From assembly GCA_036676195.1 (NCBI GenBank), contig JAKFDK010000063.1:33042-97041 (forward strand): a stretch of 64,000 nt of DNA, written 5' to 3'. The translations under genes were made by a program, and so were the position numbers. The DNA comes from JAKFDK01 sp036676195. GTDB taxonomy: Bacteria; Bacillota; Sulfobacillia; Symbiobacteriales; ZC4RG38. The stretch's first letter is position 1, and every line of letters begins with the position of its first letter. Shown in pieces: positions 8,031-19,444 of this stretch. The notes under the pieces were generated by a model, which had not been told where the DNA came from, did no database searches, and worked only from the letters and a program-made list of their open reading frames with translations.

Positions 8031-8049
8031 CCCCTGGCACTTTCAGGGG
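8031..8049 (-). promoter_or_regulatory. Hairpin covering the agrB ribosome site
   Basis: CCCCTG (8031-8036 on the plus strand) pairs with CAGGGG (8044-8049). In the agrB message this would hide the G-rich ribosome site just before the TTG start. The 8050-8272 stretch upstream is AT-rich and separates agrB from the divergent nuclease gene; no certain promoter was assigned. Confidence 0.35.
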
Positions 8050-8272
8050 TTACCAAGCACATGATTTGCTATGGGTACCAACTAATAATGAGTTTATCCG
8101 TTTCTTTCCGTAGTATCAATCATTTCTATCGAACTATTTGACCAAAGTTAAACTTGTTAATGGAGTGATTCGCTGGCCAGCGCTATGAATCATTTATACA
8201 GAACCAATCGGGTCCGTTTTTCGTATTGGAATGTAAAAGGTTTAATTTTAAAGAGCTTCACAAGGGGGAAGG

Positions 8273-9580
8273 ATGGTGCGGTACCTTGGCTTTTTGCGCC
8301 TCGATGTACCCCGTCCTGTTCGCCCCGGGGGCTATCGGGGAATGGACTTTGAGGTTGAAGTCCGCACCGAAGGGTCCGGGGCGCCGGACTGCGTTTGGGC
8401 GCACTCGGGAGAATTGCTCAGCAGCGGGTTCCGGGATGTCCGCGGCCGCCCGCGGGACTACCGGTCCCGCCGGCTGTACATGTGGCTGCTGGACCGTGCC
8501 CTGACCTTTCGGATCGAGAACGGGACGGCCCGTGACCTGCGTGCCCTGCCGGTGGACCCGGACCGGGCGGACCATTTGCCCTATGTGCCGGTCCCGATGC
8601 TGGATGCCGGACGGCTGGGCGTAACGGTTGAGGAGTTACTCTCCGGACAGGTGCCGCTGCCGGATACACTGGCCGGTTTCACCGGCGGCCCCCTGCAAGT
8701 GGTACTGGCCAACGGCCGTTTCTGGGGGCCGTTCGTGCCCGCCACCCCGATGAGGGTGGGGGTGCACCTGGAGCCCGGAACCGATGGCCTGAGCTGGATG
8801 CCTGCCGTGGCCGATGGCACGGAAGTGTTGCTGGACGGTGAAACCTGTTTTGTTCGCCAGGACCGGTACACGCAGATGGTCCGTCAGTTGGCCACCCTGG
8901 CCCGGGCCGACGGGCTGGCGCGGGTCAGGGTGGTGGGAACTGCCCGCACCCGCGCCGGACGCCCTGAGTTTCGCTCTATTTCCGAGTTGTACGAGGGCTG
9001 GTGTCTGGTACAGTTGGTCATGCTGCTGGAGAAGCTGGGCTGCAAACTTCAGGCCGGCAGCCACACAGCCGTGTTGCAGCAGGCCGTACATCGCCGCACG
9101 GTGCCCCAGGTTCCAGCGGGCGGCGAGTTCCTGCACGTGAGCCGGCAGGGCTTTCAGGTGCGGCTGGTTTACGATGCCGAACTACCCCACACCCGACTGA
9201 CGGCCCGCGCCCACAGGCAGGAGTTCTTCGCCGCCACCCCACATAACCGCCCGGACTTCCGTTTGGATCTGATCGTGGGGGATACCTGCGTGCGTTCCCT
9301 GGTGCTGGACGCCAAGCGCCGCCGCCTCAAACACCTGTGGGATGAATCGGGGTATACGCCCGCCATGGGGCAATTGCACAGCTATGCCTTCGGTCTGCGC
9401 CACCGGGACCGTCCCCTGGAGTCGGTGGTGCGCGCCGTGATCGCCCTTTATTCCGGGCATGGTGCCGACCCGTCGTGGCTGGAACTGGAGGGCGGCAGCG
9501 TGATCCTGGCGCGACTGGCGCCGGGGCGGGCCAATACGAGTCTGCAAGTACGTCTGCGCCGATTCCTGGAGGAGGGATGA
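8273..9580 (+). CDS. DUF2357/McrC-like protein with PD-(D/E)XK nuclease domain
   Basis: A 435-residue protein. The C-terminal third shows a restriction-type nuclease core: PDF at 327-329, and VLDAKRR with Asp346 and Lys348, fitting PD...(D/E)xK. Before it lies ISELYEGWCLVQLVMLLEKLG (about 236-256), very like the YE-W-L-helix of DUF2357/DUF524 proteins related to McrC. The N-terminal 230 residues are not recognised. ATG follows a GGGGGAAGG site. The next gene, a coiled-coil protein, starts three bases after the stop, so the two form one unit. McrC-like nucleases normally work with a GTPase/ATPase; none is present here. A role in DNA defence is likely but inferred. Confidence 0.7.
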   Translation: MVRYLGFLRLDVPRPVRPGGYRGMDFEVEVRTEGSGAPDCVWAHSGELLSSGFRDVRGRPRDYRSRRLYMWLLDRALTFRIENGTARDLRALPVDPDRADHLPYVPVPMLDAGRLGVTVEELLSGQVPLPDTLAGFTGGPLQVVLANGRFWGPFVPATPMRVGVHLEPGTDGLSWMPAVADGTEVLLDGETCFVRQDRYTQMVRQLATLARADGLARVRVVGTARTRAGRPEFRSISELYEGWCLVQLVMLLEKLGCKLQAGSHTAVLQQAVHRRTVPQVPAGGEFLHVSRQGFQVRLVYDAELPHTRLTARAHRQEFFAATPHNRPDFRLDLIVGDTCVRSLVLDAKRRRLKHLWDESGYTPAMGQLHSYAFGLRHRDRPLESVVRAVIALYSGHGADPSWLELEGGSVILARLAPGRANTSLQVRLRRFLEEG

Positions 9581-9583
9581 GCC

Positions 9584-10492
9584 ATGGCCCGGGACCGGCA
9601 GTGGATTCCATTGGACCTGATTCTGGCCGGATTTGCAGCGGCCGATGTGGAGCGGGCCTTGCGGGCCGGCGGCATCCGCCTGAAACGGCTTTCCCGCGGC
9701 CACCCCGGGCAGGTGGAGGCGGTCCAGGCGCTGATTATGCGGGAGTTGCACCGCAACCAGATGTTTCGGGCGGGGCTGGCTCGGGGCTGGGAGCGCGCCG
9801 ACCCGGACCGGGCGACCCGCCTGCGGGCTGCCATCCGCAGCCTGGGTGAGGCGCCGGACGGCGATGCTATGGGCTGGTTCCGTAACCTGGTGGCAGCCGA
9901 AGGCTGGGTCACCGTCCTGCAGGCATGTTACTGGCTAGGCGAGGAGTTTCCGGTGCTCAGTGAACGCATCTGGTGCGAGCCGGCTGTGCGCGCCGAGTTT
10001 CAGGAGTGGTGGGATGAGACGGCACCGGCGGCGGAAGAGGGCGCCGGACCTGCCGAGGCAGGTGCAGAGCCGGACGTGGCCGCCGATGAGGCGGAAGTGG
10101 CCCATGCGGCGGGCCGTGCCAGTGCCAAGGAAGTGCGGCTGGATCAGTTGCTGCGGGCAGCGGAAAAGGAAGTTCGCAGGCTTAAGGATGAGCGGGCCGA
10201 CCTGCAGCGGCGGCTAAGCAGCGCCCTGGCTCGGGCGGAAACCTACCGGCAGCAGGCGCATAAGGCCAGGGCTGACCGGGACCTGGCGGTGGCCCAGCTC
10301 AAAGCGGTGGCCGGCTGGCCGGCGCCGCGGGAACGGGTGGTGCGACTGGTGCAGGCCCTGCAGCAGGCCCTGGCCGAACGCGAGGACGCGGTGGACCGGG
10401 CCAACATGCTGGCGCTGGAACTGGCAGATGCACGGGGGCCGGCTGCTGCGGATGCAGTGCAGGTCCAGGTAGCCGCCGCCCGGCAGTCCTGA
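9584..10492 (+). CDS. Coiled-coil protein, partner of the nuclease gene
   Basis: A 302-residue soluble protein not recognised as a known family. The N-terminal half (about 1-145) is helical and Trp-containing (WIPLDLILAGF, LQACYWLGEEFPVL). A low-complexity Ala/Glu linker (about 150-185) follows, then a long coiled coil rich in Arg, Glu, Leu and Ala (about 190-295). The ATG comes three bases after the nuclease stop with GGAGGGATGAG in front, indicating translational coupling. The tight pairing suggests it is a subunit or regulator of the nuclease. No enzymatic motif is visible. Confidence 0.75.
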   Translation: MARDRQWIPLDLILAGFAAADVERALRAGGIRLKRLSRGHPGQVEAVQALIMRELHRNQMFRAGLARGWERADPDRATRLRAAIRSLGEAPDGDAMGWFRNLVAAEGWVTVLQACYWLGEEFPVLSERIWCEPAVRAEFQEWWDETAPAAEEGAGPAEAGAEPDVAADEAEVAHAAGRASAKEVRLDQLLRAAEKEVRRLKDERADLQRRLSSALARAETYRQQAHKARADRDLAVAQLKAVAGWPAPRERVVRLVQALQQALAEREDAVDRANMLALELADARGPAAADAVQVQVAAARQS

Positions 10493-10512
10493 GGAATGGA
10501 ACTGCTGCACGC

Positions 10513-10546
10513 AGCAGCGCCCGTGCCAGGTGGCACGGGCGCTGCT
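10513..10546. terminator. Perfect hairpin between convergent genes
   Basis: 15-bp perfect stem AGCAGCGCCCGTGCC (10513-10527), loop AGGT, complement to 10546. It lies between the coiled-coil gene and the convergent acnA. Neither side has a T-run, so it may act as a weak or bidirectional terminator. Confidence 0.55.
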
Positions 10547-10564
10547 CATTGCTCGCCGGGTGGT

Positions 10565-13240
<2,676 letters not shown>

Positions 13241-13340
13241 TTTTCACATACCTCACATTTGTGGGTCGGATTGAGACGGTGACAGTCGCCGATCCAGGTA
13301 CAAGCCCGCGGTCAAAGTCTGCCGTGGGGTCCCCGACTGT

Positions 13341-13369
13341 ATTTTAAACTCATGTTGACCTATAAACAA
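13341..13369 (-). promoter_or_regulatory. Sigma-A promoter of acnA
   Basis: On the minus strand TTGTTT (plus 13364-13369), 17-base spacer, TAAAAT (plus 13341-13346). It lies about 100 bases before the acnA ATG. Confidence 0.6.
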
Positions 13370-13442
13370 TTGCCCAACGCCTGTCCCCATGAAAAAGTGG
13401 TCCACCGTTCCGGTGGATGGAACAACATTGCCCGAGAGACGA

Positions 13443-13465
13443 ACAAAACCCCGGCGGCTCGCCGG
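13443..13465 (-). terminator. Terminator of the molybdopterin oxidoreductase gene
   Basis: On the minus strand CCGGCG, 3-base loop AGC, CGCCGG, followed by GGTTTTGTT. It lies about 75 bases after the stop at 13540 and upstream of the acnA promoter. Confidence 0.65.
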
Positions 13466-13539
13466 TTCCGGCGGCGTCTTGCTTTAGTGTGGGCAGGTTC
13501 CCCCCGTAGGCATTCGGGTACATCCGGGATCGCGCCCAG

Positions 13540-15600
13540 CTACGCGCCGTGTCCGCCTCCGGGCATGGGATCGGCCGTGCCACCGGAGCACGGGCGTACG
13601 TCGATCCAGGTGCTGTGATAGGTGGCGCCGGCTCCCATGTCGCTCAGCCGATCGGAAGTCAGCACGTTCAGCGGCCCGCCCGACAGGTAGCCGCTGCGGT
13701 TGCGGTGTCCGGCCACCACCACCAGCCCGGGCCGGGTGTCAGCCGTGACGCGGGCGTACAGGCCGACGTGGCCGTGGTCGTTATACAGGGTGACCGCAGC
13801 ACCGTCCCGGATGCCGCGGGCGGTGGCATCGGTCGGATGCACCAGGCAGCGGGGGGGGCCTTCCTGCTCCTGCAGTGTGGCTACACCGGCAAAGGCGGTG
13901 TGATGCTGGGCATAGCCTGGTGCGGTAAGCAACTGCAGCGGCCAGCGGTCACCCGTCTCGGCTTGCGCCGGGTCCGGGGTCCAGCCCGGCAGAGGCGGCA
14001 GGCCGGCGGCCGCCATGGCTTCCGAATACAGACTGGTCACGGCGGGCCGGGTCCGGGCCGGGGGCACCTTGACCGGGCCGGTGTGGATCAGGGCCTGTAC
14101 GCTCAGGGCGGCGGCCGGCCCGGTCGAACCCTGTAGCAGTGCCGCCATGTGCTCCCGGGGGCTGCGGCTGAAAAACGGGTCAGTCAGGCCCAGCCGCCGG
14201 GCCAGTTCCTGCACCAGCCACAGGTTGGAACGGGCCTCACCCACCGGTGCGATCACCTGCGGAGCGTGGGAGGCATAATAGGTACCGTAGCTGCGGAAGA
14301 AATCCTCGCTCTCGAAGGTGGTGCAGGCCGGCAGCACCAGGTCGGCGAAGCGGGCGGTATCGGTCAGGAAGGTATCGTGCACCACCGTGAACAGGTCGGT
14401 CCGGCTCAGCCCCTGCACCAGCCTCTGCTGATCCGGACAGGTCACCGCCGGGTTATTAGCCGCCACAAACAGGGCCATAATGGGTGGATCGTACAGTTCC
14501 AGTAAGGCCCGGCCCAGGGTGGACTGGTTAATCTCCCGAGTGGGCCGGGGCAGCAGGTCCGGACGCCGGAGCGCATCATAGTCAAGGCTCCAGGCCCAGG
14601 TGCTCATGAGCATGGCGCCGCCGCCGCGCTGGTCCCATGCCCCGACCAGGGCCGGCAGACAGGCCACGGTCCGGACGGCCATACCGCCCCCGTTACACCT
14701 GGACATACCTTCGCCCACCCGGATAAAGGGCGCCCGGGCGCGGCCGTACAGATGCGCCAGCCGCACCACGTCGGCCGCAGACACACCGGTGATGTCCGCC
14801 ACCCGTTCCGGGGGGTAGTGCGGCAACACCTCGGTCTGCAGCCGGTCGAACCCAACGGTATGGGCGGCCACGTACGGGGCATTGTACAGGTTGTCCCGTA
14901 CCAGTACGTGCATGATACCCAGAGCGAGGGCGGTGTCCGTGCCGGGGCGCAGGGAAATGTGCCAGTCGGCCTGGGCGGCAGTGCGGGAGCGATACGGGTC
15001 GATGACCACAAGCAAGGCACCGGCGGCCCGGGCCTGCTCAATGAACGGCCACAGGTGCAGGTTGGTGGTCAGCACATCGGCGCTCCAGCAGACGATCAGG
15101 TCCGAGTCTGCACAGGTCTCCGGGTCGGTGCCGGGGGTATGGCCGACGGCATACTCCCAGCCCGCCTCAGAGGCGGTGTCACACACGGTACCGGTCAGGA
15201 CGCGGCTGCCGCCCAGAGCGTGAAAGAGCGCTCGCACCAGATTGCGGTGAACCAGACCCTGGTTACCGCTGTAAGCATAGCCCACCAGCGCTTCGGAGCC
15301 GTGGCGGTCAATGATGGCGCGCCAACGGCCGGCGACCTCGTCCAACGCCTCGGTCCAGGTCACGGGCACGAATTCACCGGCGCCCTTGGGTCCGGTGCGC
15401 CGTAAAGGTGTGTGCAGGCGGGCGGGGGAATAGACCCGCTCCACATAACGATTGACTTTCCCGCACAGGTAGCCGCGGGTAAAGGGATGATCGGGATCGC
15501 CGCTGACTCTGGCGACACGGCCGTTTTCCACCGTAACCAGGATGGAGCACTGGTCAGGGCAGTCGTGGGGGCAGACGGTGCGGAGGCGGGTCTGGGACAT
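13540..15600 (-). CDS. Molybdopterin-dependent oxidoreductase (bis-MGD family)
   Basis: A 686-residue DMSO-reductase-superfamily enzyme. The N-terminal VCPHDCPDQC motif plus the cysteine in TRGYLCGKVNRY ligate a [4Fe-4S] cluster. Molybdopterin-binding blocks follow: VTWTEALDEV, GYAYSGNQGLVHRNLVRALFHALGG, IVCWSADVLTTNLHLWPF, and a C-terminal dinucleotide-binding domain with RCLVHPTDATARGIRDGAAVTLYN. There is no twin-arginine signal, so it is cytosolic. No partner iron-sulfur or membrane subunit gene is adjacent. The substrate is unknown; the family includes formate, nitrate and sulfur-compound enzymes. The gene has its own terminator. Confidence 0.85.
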   Translation of the reverse strand: MSQTRLRTVCPHDCPDQCSILVTVENGRVARVSGDPDHPFTRGYLCGKVNRYVERVYSPARLHTPLRRTGPKGAGEFVPVTWTEALDEVAGRWRAIIDRHGSEALVGYAYSGNQGLVHRNLVRALFHALGGSRVLTGTVCDTASEAGWEYAVGHTPGTDPETCADSDLIVCWSADVLTTNLHLWPFIEQARAAGALLVVIDPYRSRTAAQADWHISLRPGTDTALALGIMHVLVRDNLYNAPYVAAHTVGFDRLQTEVLPHYPPERVADITGVSAADVVRLAHLYGRARAPFIRVGEGMSRCNGGGMAVRTVACLPALVGAWDQRGGGAMLMSTWAWSLDYDALRRPDLLPRPTREINQSTLGRALLELYDPPIMALFVAANNPAVTCPDQQRLVQGLSRTDLFTVVHDTFLTDTARFADLVLPACTTFESEDFFRSYGTYYASHAPQVIAPVGEARSNLWLVQELARRLGLTDPFFSRSPREHMAALLQGSTGPAAALSVQALIHTGPVKVPPARTRPAVTSLYSEAMAAAGLPPLPGWTPDPAQAETGDRWPLQLLTAPGYAQHHTAFAGVATLQEQEGPPRCLVHPTDATARGIRDGAAVTLYNDHGHVGLYARVTADTRPGLVVVAGHRNRSGYLSGGPLNVLTSDRLSDMGAGATYHSTWIDVRPCSGGTADPMPGGGHGA

Positions 15601-15939
15601 GGTTCATCACTCTCCGTTGGCTGAGCTTGTCCTCGCCGCCGCCGGCCTGCGGTGGATCGGCAGATTGGTGAAGGGATCACTGGGTTGCACGGCGAACCGG
15701 AAGAAATGGCCATTTCAGGTGGTATCGGTTGGCATGCGGCCTGGCAGCAGCCGGTCGGAACGGCGGCCGGGAGAAGTGCGCACGCAAGTGCACGGTCGTT
15801 CCAATCTGGAAAGGGTAATAATAAATCAATAGAGGAAGAATCAGTCGACTAAACGAACGATCTTTTTACCAACCAGGCGTTTGATTCAATGGCGAGGTCC
15901 GGACACAGCCCGGGCGTGCCAGAAAGGAAGCGAATTGCA
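15601..15939. other. Intergenic region between divergent genes
   Basis: No gene or RNA recognised. An AT-rich patch with TAATAATAAATC near 15816-15827 is a possible -10 region for the malic enzyme gene, but it lacks a matching -35. Short open frames here have no ribosome site or family resemblance. Confidence 0.4.
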
Positions 15940-17202
15940 GTGACGTTAAAGGATAAGACAGGATTGAAGGAAGAAGCCCTGCGGATGCACGCGGAAGCCC
16001 GTGGTAAGCTCAGCGTGGTCGGTAAGGTGCCGTGCCGTGACCAATATGACTTGAGCCTGGCCTATTCCCCGGGCGTGGCGGAGCCCTGCCTCCGCATTGC
16101 CGATCGCCCAGAGGACGTTTATACCTATACTACCAAAGGAAACACGGTGGCGGTGATTTCCGACGGTACGGCTGTGCTGGGTTTAGGTGACATCGGCCCG
16201 GCAGCCGGCCTGCCGGTGATGGAAGGCAAGTCGCTGCTGTTCAAGTCCTTTGCCGGTGTAGACAGCTTCCCGCTGGTGCTGGCCAGCAAGGAAGTAGACG
16301 ATATTGTCAGGGTGGCCAAGTTGGTGGCGCCGACCTTTGGCGGCATCAACCTGGAGGACATTTCCGCCCCCCGTTGTTTTGAGGTTGAACGGCGCCTGAA
16401 GGCCGAGACGGATATTCCCATTTTCCACGACGACCAGCACGGTACCGCCATTGTAACGGTGGCGGGCCTGCTCAATGCCCTGAAGGTAGTCAACAAGAAA
16501 ATCGAAGATATCACAGTGGTCATCGAGGGGGCGGGTGCCTCCGGCATGGCCACAGCCTGGCTGCTGATGGACTTTGGTGTGGGCGATATCATTCTGACCG
16601 ATACCAAGGGCGCCATTTACAAGGGCCGCGCCGTGGGCATGAATCCATACAAGGAAGAGATGTCATTTAAGACCAACAAGCGCGGCGTGCAGGGCCACCT
16701 GGCCGATGCGCTCAAGGGGGCCGACGTGTTCATTGGCCTGTCTGCGGCGGGCACCACCTCCAAGGATATGGTCCGGTCAATGGCAAGGGATGCGATTATC
16801 TTCGCCTGTTCCAACCCCGAGCCGGAAATCTGGCCGGAGGACGCTCTGGAAGCGGGGGCCAAAATTGTTGGCACCGGCCGTTCCGACTACCCGAACCAGA
16901 TCAACAATGTACTCGCCTTCCCCGGGGTGTTCCGTGGTGCCCTGGATGTGCGGGCCCGTGACATCAACAACGAAATGAAAAAGGCAGCCGCCACGGCGAT
17001 TGCCAATCTGATTACCGCCGCCGAACTGAAGCCGGAGTACATCATTCCGGGCAGCTTTGACCGCCGGGTGGCGCCGGCGGTGGCCAAAGCGGTGGCGGAA
17101 GCCGCCATCCGTTCCAGCGTGGCCCGCCGCCCGGTTGACCCCGAAACGGTGGCAGAAAACTGCCGGAACTTGGTGCAACAAGTTCACGGCGGCAACGGGT
17201 AA
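15940..17202 (+). CDS. NAD(P)-dependent malic enzyme
   Basis: Oxidative decarboxylation of malate to pyruvate. The 420-residue form is the short bacterial type without a phosphotransacetylase tail. Blocks: YSPGVAEPCLRIA, TAVLGLGDIGPAAGLPVMEGKSLLFK, FHDDQHGTAIVTVAGLLNAL (divalent metal and catalytic Asp residues), and a Rossmann GAGASG in VVIEGAGASGMATAWLL. The GTG at 15940 is preferred because an AGAAAGGAAG site lies about nine bases upstream and homologues begin TLKDKTGLKEEALRMH; the frame is open 17 codons further up. It links the fumarase and TCA products with pyruvate. NAD or NADP preference is not clear. Confidence 0.93.
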   Translation: MTLKDKTGLKEEALRMHAEARGKLSVVGKVPCRDQYDLSLAYSPGVAEPCLRIADRPEDVYTYTTKGNTVAVISDGTAVLGLGDIGPAAGLPVMEGKSLLFKSFAGVDSFPLVLASKEVDDIVRVAKLVAPTFGGINLEDISAPRCFEVERRLKAETDIPIFHDDQHGTAIVTVAGLLNALKVVNKKIEDITVVIEGAGASGMATAWLLMDFGVGDIILTDTKGAIYKGRAVGMNPYKEEMSFKTNKRGVQGHLADALKGADVFIGLSAAGTTSKDMVRSMARDAIIFACSNPEPEIWPEDALEAGAKIVGTGRSDYPNQINNVLAFPGVFRGALDVRARDINNEMKKAAATAIANLITAAELKPEYIIPGSFDRRVAPAVAKAVAEAAIRSSVARRPVDPETVAENCRNLVQQVHGGNG

Positions 17203-17237
17203 GATCTCCCCGCGCTGAACCGGGTATGGTTTGAGCC

Positions 17238-17272
17238 AAACGGTCGCATCCTCCGAGGGTGCGGCCGTTTTT
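17238..17272 (+). terminator. Terminator of malic enzyme gene
   Basis: 15-bp stem, left arm AAACGGTCGCATCCT (17238-17252) and right arm AGGGTGCGGCCGTTT (17256-17270) with two G-T pairs, followed by TTGCTTGTT. Confidence 0.8.
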
Positions 17273-17340
17273 GCTTGTTGCGACAGGTGTGCCTCTCGCG
17301 GCGGGGTAGTAGGATAATTAATACCGGGCATACATGTTTG

Positions 17341-17384
17341 GATGACAAACAAATTGTTTATCATCACTATTCTTTGTAAGAATA
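17341..17384. promoter_or_regulatory. Two adjacent AT-rich palindromes upstream of glutamate dehydrogenase
   Basis: A 25-bp palindrome at 17341-17365 has arms GATGACAAACAA and TTGTTTATCATC with one mismatched pair. Three bases on, TATTCTT-TGT-AAGAATA forms a perfect 7-bp-arm palindrome at 17368-17384. Both are unusually AT-rich for this chromosome and lie 140-180 bases before gdh. Two TTGACA elements (17462-17467 and 17470-17475) with TATACG/TATACA further on are possible promoter parts, though the spacings are not ideal. The palindromes are candidate operators; no regulator is identified. Confidence 0.45.
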
Positions 17385-17521
17385 ATAACCGAAGTCCGCT
17401 CCCTGAGCGGAAAGGAAGCTACCCTGTTATCTCCATATGCAAAAAAACCTGACATGGAAAGTTGACACCTTGACATGCGATGAATGAATATACGTGTATA
17501 CATTACCGGGAGGGAATCAGA

Positions 17522-18769
17522 TTGTCTGAGCTGACCAATCCGTTCCTGATTGCCCAGGGCCAGCTTAAGGCCGCCTGCAATGCTTTGCAGTTGCCGTCGG
17601 CTGTTTATGAAAGCCTGAAGAGCCCCAAGCGGTTCCTTGAAGTGACCTTTCCCGTCAAGATGGATGACGGCAGCGTACAGGTCTTCACCGGCTGGCGCTC
17701 CCAGCACAGCGACGCCCTCGGGCCGCATAAGGGCGGCCTGCGTTTCCACCCCGAGGCTTATGCCGACGAGGTCAAGGCGCTGTCTCTGTGGATGTCCTTC
17801 AAGTGCTCCGTGGCCGGTCTGCCTTACGGCGGCGGCAAGGGCGGCGTCAAGTGCGACCCCAAGAAGCTCTCAGCCGGCGAACTGGAGCGGGTTTCCCGGG
17901 GCTACATAGCCGCGGTGAGCCAGATTGTTGGTCCGGACAAGGATATCCCCGCCCCCGACGTTTATACCAACGGCCAGATCATGGCGTGGATGGTTGACGA
18001 GTTCTCCAAGATCTCCAGGTCTAATCAGTTTGGTCTCATGACCGGCAAGCCTCTCTCCATCGGCGGCTCCCTGGGTCGTAACGAAGCCACCGCCCGCGGC
18101 TGCGTGGCGGTGGTGGTCAAGGCGGCGGAGCGGCTGGGCATTGAGCTGAAGGGCGCCCCGGTGGCCATTCAGGGTTACGGCAACGCCGGCTCCATCGCCC
18201 ACCAGCTTATGGATGACCTGGGCGCCAAGGTGGTGGCCGTCAGCGACTCCAGGGGCGGCATCTATAACCCCAATGGTCTGCCGCCGGCCGGCGTCGCTGC
18301 CCACAAGGCCAACACCAGCTCCGTGCTGGGCTTCCCGGGCGCCAAGGACATCACCAACGCTGAACTGCTGCAGGTTGACTGCGTGGTGCTGATTCCGGCC
18401 GCCTTCGAGAACCAGATCACCGCCGAAATCGCCCCAGGCGTGAAGGCCAAGATCGTGGCCGAGGCCGCCAACGGCCCGACCACCCCGGACGCCGACGCCA
18501 TCCTGAACGAGCGGGGCATCCTGGTGATCCCCGACATCCTCGCCTCCGCCGGTGGCGTGACCGTTTCCTACTTCGAGTGGGTGCAGAACCTGCAGGCCTA
18601 CTACTGGAGCGAGGAAGAAGTCAACGAGAAGCTTGCCGTAAAGATGAGCCTTGCCTTTGATGCCAGCTACAACATGGCGGAGCAGTACAAGGTACCGATG
18701 CGCACCGCTGCCTTCATGGTGGCAGTGAACCGCATTGTTGAGGCCATGAAGGTCCGCGGCTGGGTCTAA
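17522..18769 (+). CDS. Glutamate dehydrogenase (Glu/Leu/Phe/Val family)
   Basis: Interconverts glutamate and 2-oxoglutarate with ammonia. The start is set at TTG 17522, seven bases after GGGAGGG, giving 415 residues, typical for the hexameric family; the frame is open 14 codons further up. Blocks: GWRSQHSDALGPHKGGLRFHP, PYGGGKGGVKCDPK with the catalytic Lys, and PAPDVYTNGQIMAWMVDEF. A Rossmann motif IQGYGNAGS follows, and the late EAANGPTTPDAD block is typical. A terminator follows. The AT-rich palindromes upstream suggest regulation. NAD or NADP specificity is not assigned. Confidence 0.95.
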   Translation: MSELTNPFLIAQGQLKAACNALQLPSAVYESLKSPKRFLEVTFPVKMDDGSVQVFTGWRSQHSDALGPHKGGLRFHPEAYADEVKALSLWMSFKCSVAGLPYGGGKGGVKCDPKKLSAGELERVSRGYIAAVSQIVGPDKDIPAPDVYTNGQIMAWMVDEFSKISRSNQFGLMTGKPLSIGGSLGRNEATARGCVAVVVKAAERLGIELKGAPVAIQGYGNAGSIAHQLMDDLGAKVVAVSDSRGGIYNPNGLPPAGVAAHKANTSSVLGFPGAKDITNAELLQVDCVVLIPAAFENQITAEIAPGVKAKIVAEAANGPTTPDADAILNERGILVIPDILASAGGVTVSYFEWVQNLQAYYWSEEEVNEKLAVKMSLAFDASYNMAEQYKVPMRTAAFMVAVNRIVEAMKVRGWV

Positions 18770-18785
18770 GATTGTCCCATATATG

Positions 18786-18828
18786 AAGCGCCGCCCCCTT
18801 CCGTACCAGGGGGCGGCGCTTCCTTTGT
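18786..18828 (+). terminator. Terminator of glutamate dehydrogenase gene
   Basis: 14-bp perfect stem AAGCGCCGCCCCCT / AGGGGGCGGCGCTT (18786-18799 and 18808-18821), then CCTTTGT. Confidence 0.8.
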
Positions 18829-18899
18829 GGTTTTAGAACGCCGGCCCTCGTTTTGTCTACGGAGCGCCCGTCCAAAGGTTATCATCGGGAGATACATAA

Positions 18900-19180
18900 G
18901 TGGGCTGAGTAACGGCCCGCTCCACCATGTCGACCACCATCGACCCAACCAGAGCGCCAGGTTCGCCGTTGGATACGCGGCGAGTGTGGCAATGGATCTG
19001 ACTGGTTCCATATGGGCTGCAATCTTCGTTCATGCGGGAAGTAACCTCATGGCAATTTCAGCAAGGCTGGTTATTTTACCTGTCGCGTCTTCTCCTGGGG
19101 GTTGCAGTAGTCATGTCCGCTCGAAAGATGAAACACGTGACTTTGGCATTTCTAAACCCAGTAAGGTTATCAATAGTTAG
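18900..19180 (+). pseudogene. Possible remnant of a CPBP intramembrane protease
   Basis: Within the 675-base gap between gdh and the CorC gene, one frame reads FAVGYAASVAMDLTGSIWAA followed by IFVHAGSNLMAI. This closely follows the last conserved block of CPBP (Abi) membrane proteases, where a His and Asn sit in HxxxN. The upstream motifs (EExxR, FxxxH) are missing and there is no ribosome site or sensible start, so it looks like the decayed 3-prime end of a gene. The resemblance is short, so chance is possible. The rest of the gap (19181-19336) shows nothing. Confidence 0.35.
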
Positions 19181-19336
19181 CCGTCGCTGATCTCAAGGCC
19201 ATGACCGCACAACCGGTTGGTGTCGAATTTTGCACATCTGGGGCGGTGGCGATCTGCGGCGAGCAGTCACAGGCGTTGAGCGGGCTCCGGAGCGTCCGCA
19301 GCAGGGCGTTGCCGCAATTTTAGCTAAACCCATGCG

Positions 19337-19366
19337 TTGACGCTGGTTGTTCTCCGCCGGTAAGAT
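19337..19366 (+). promoter_or_regulatory. Sigma-A promoter of the CorC-type gene
   Basis: TTGACG (19337-19342), 18-base spacer, TAAGAT (19361-19366), 25 bases before the ribosome site AAGGAGGAG. Confidence 0.65.
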
Positions 19367-19444
19367 AGTAGTAGCGGTTGCTTCCGAGTCTAAGGAGGAG
19401 AATCAGCCATCGACAGTAGCGACAGTACCCTGTATACGTTAGGA

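Noticed and set aside
13350..13583. Short frames between acnA and the molybdopterin gene
   Set aside because: The stretch is accounted for by the acnA promoter and a terminator; frames have no start signal.
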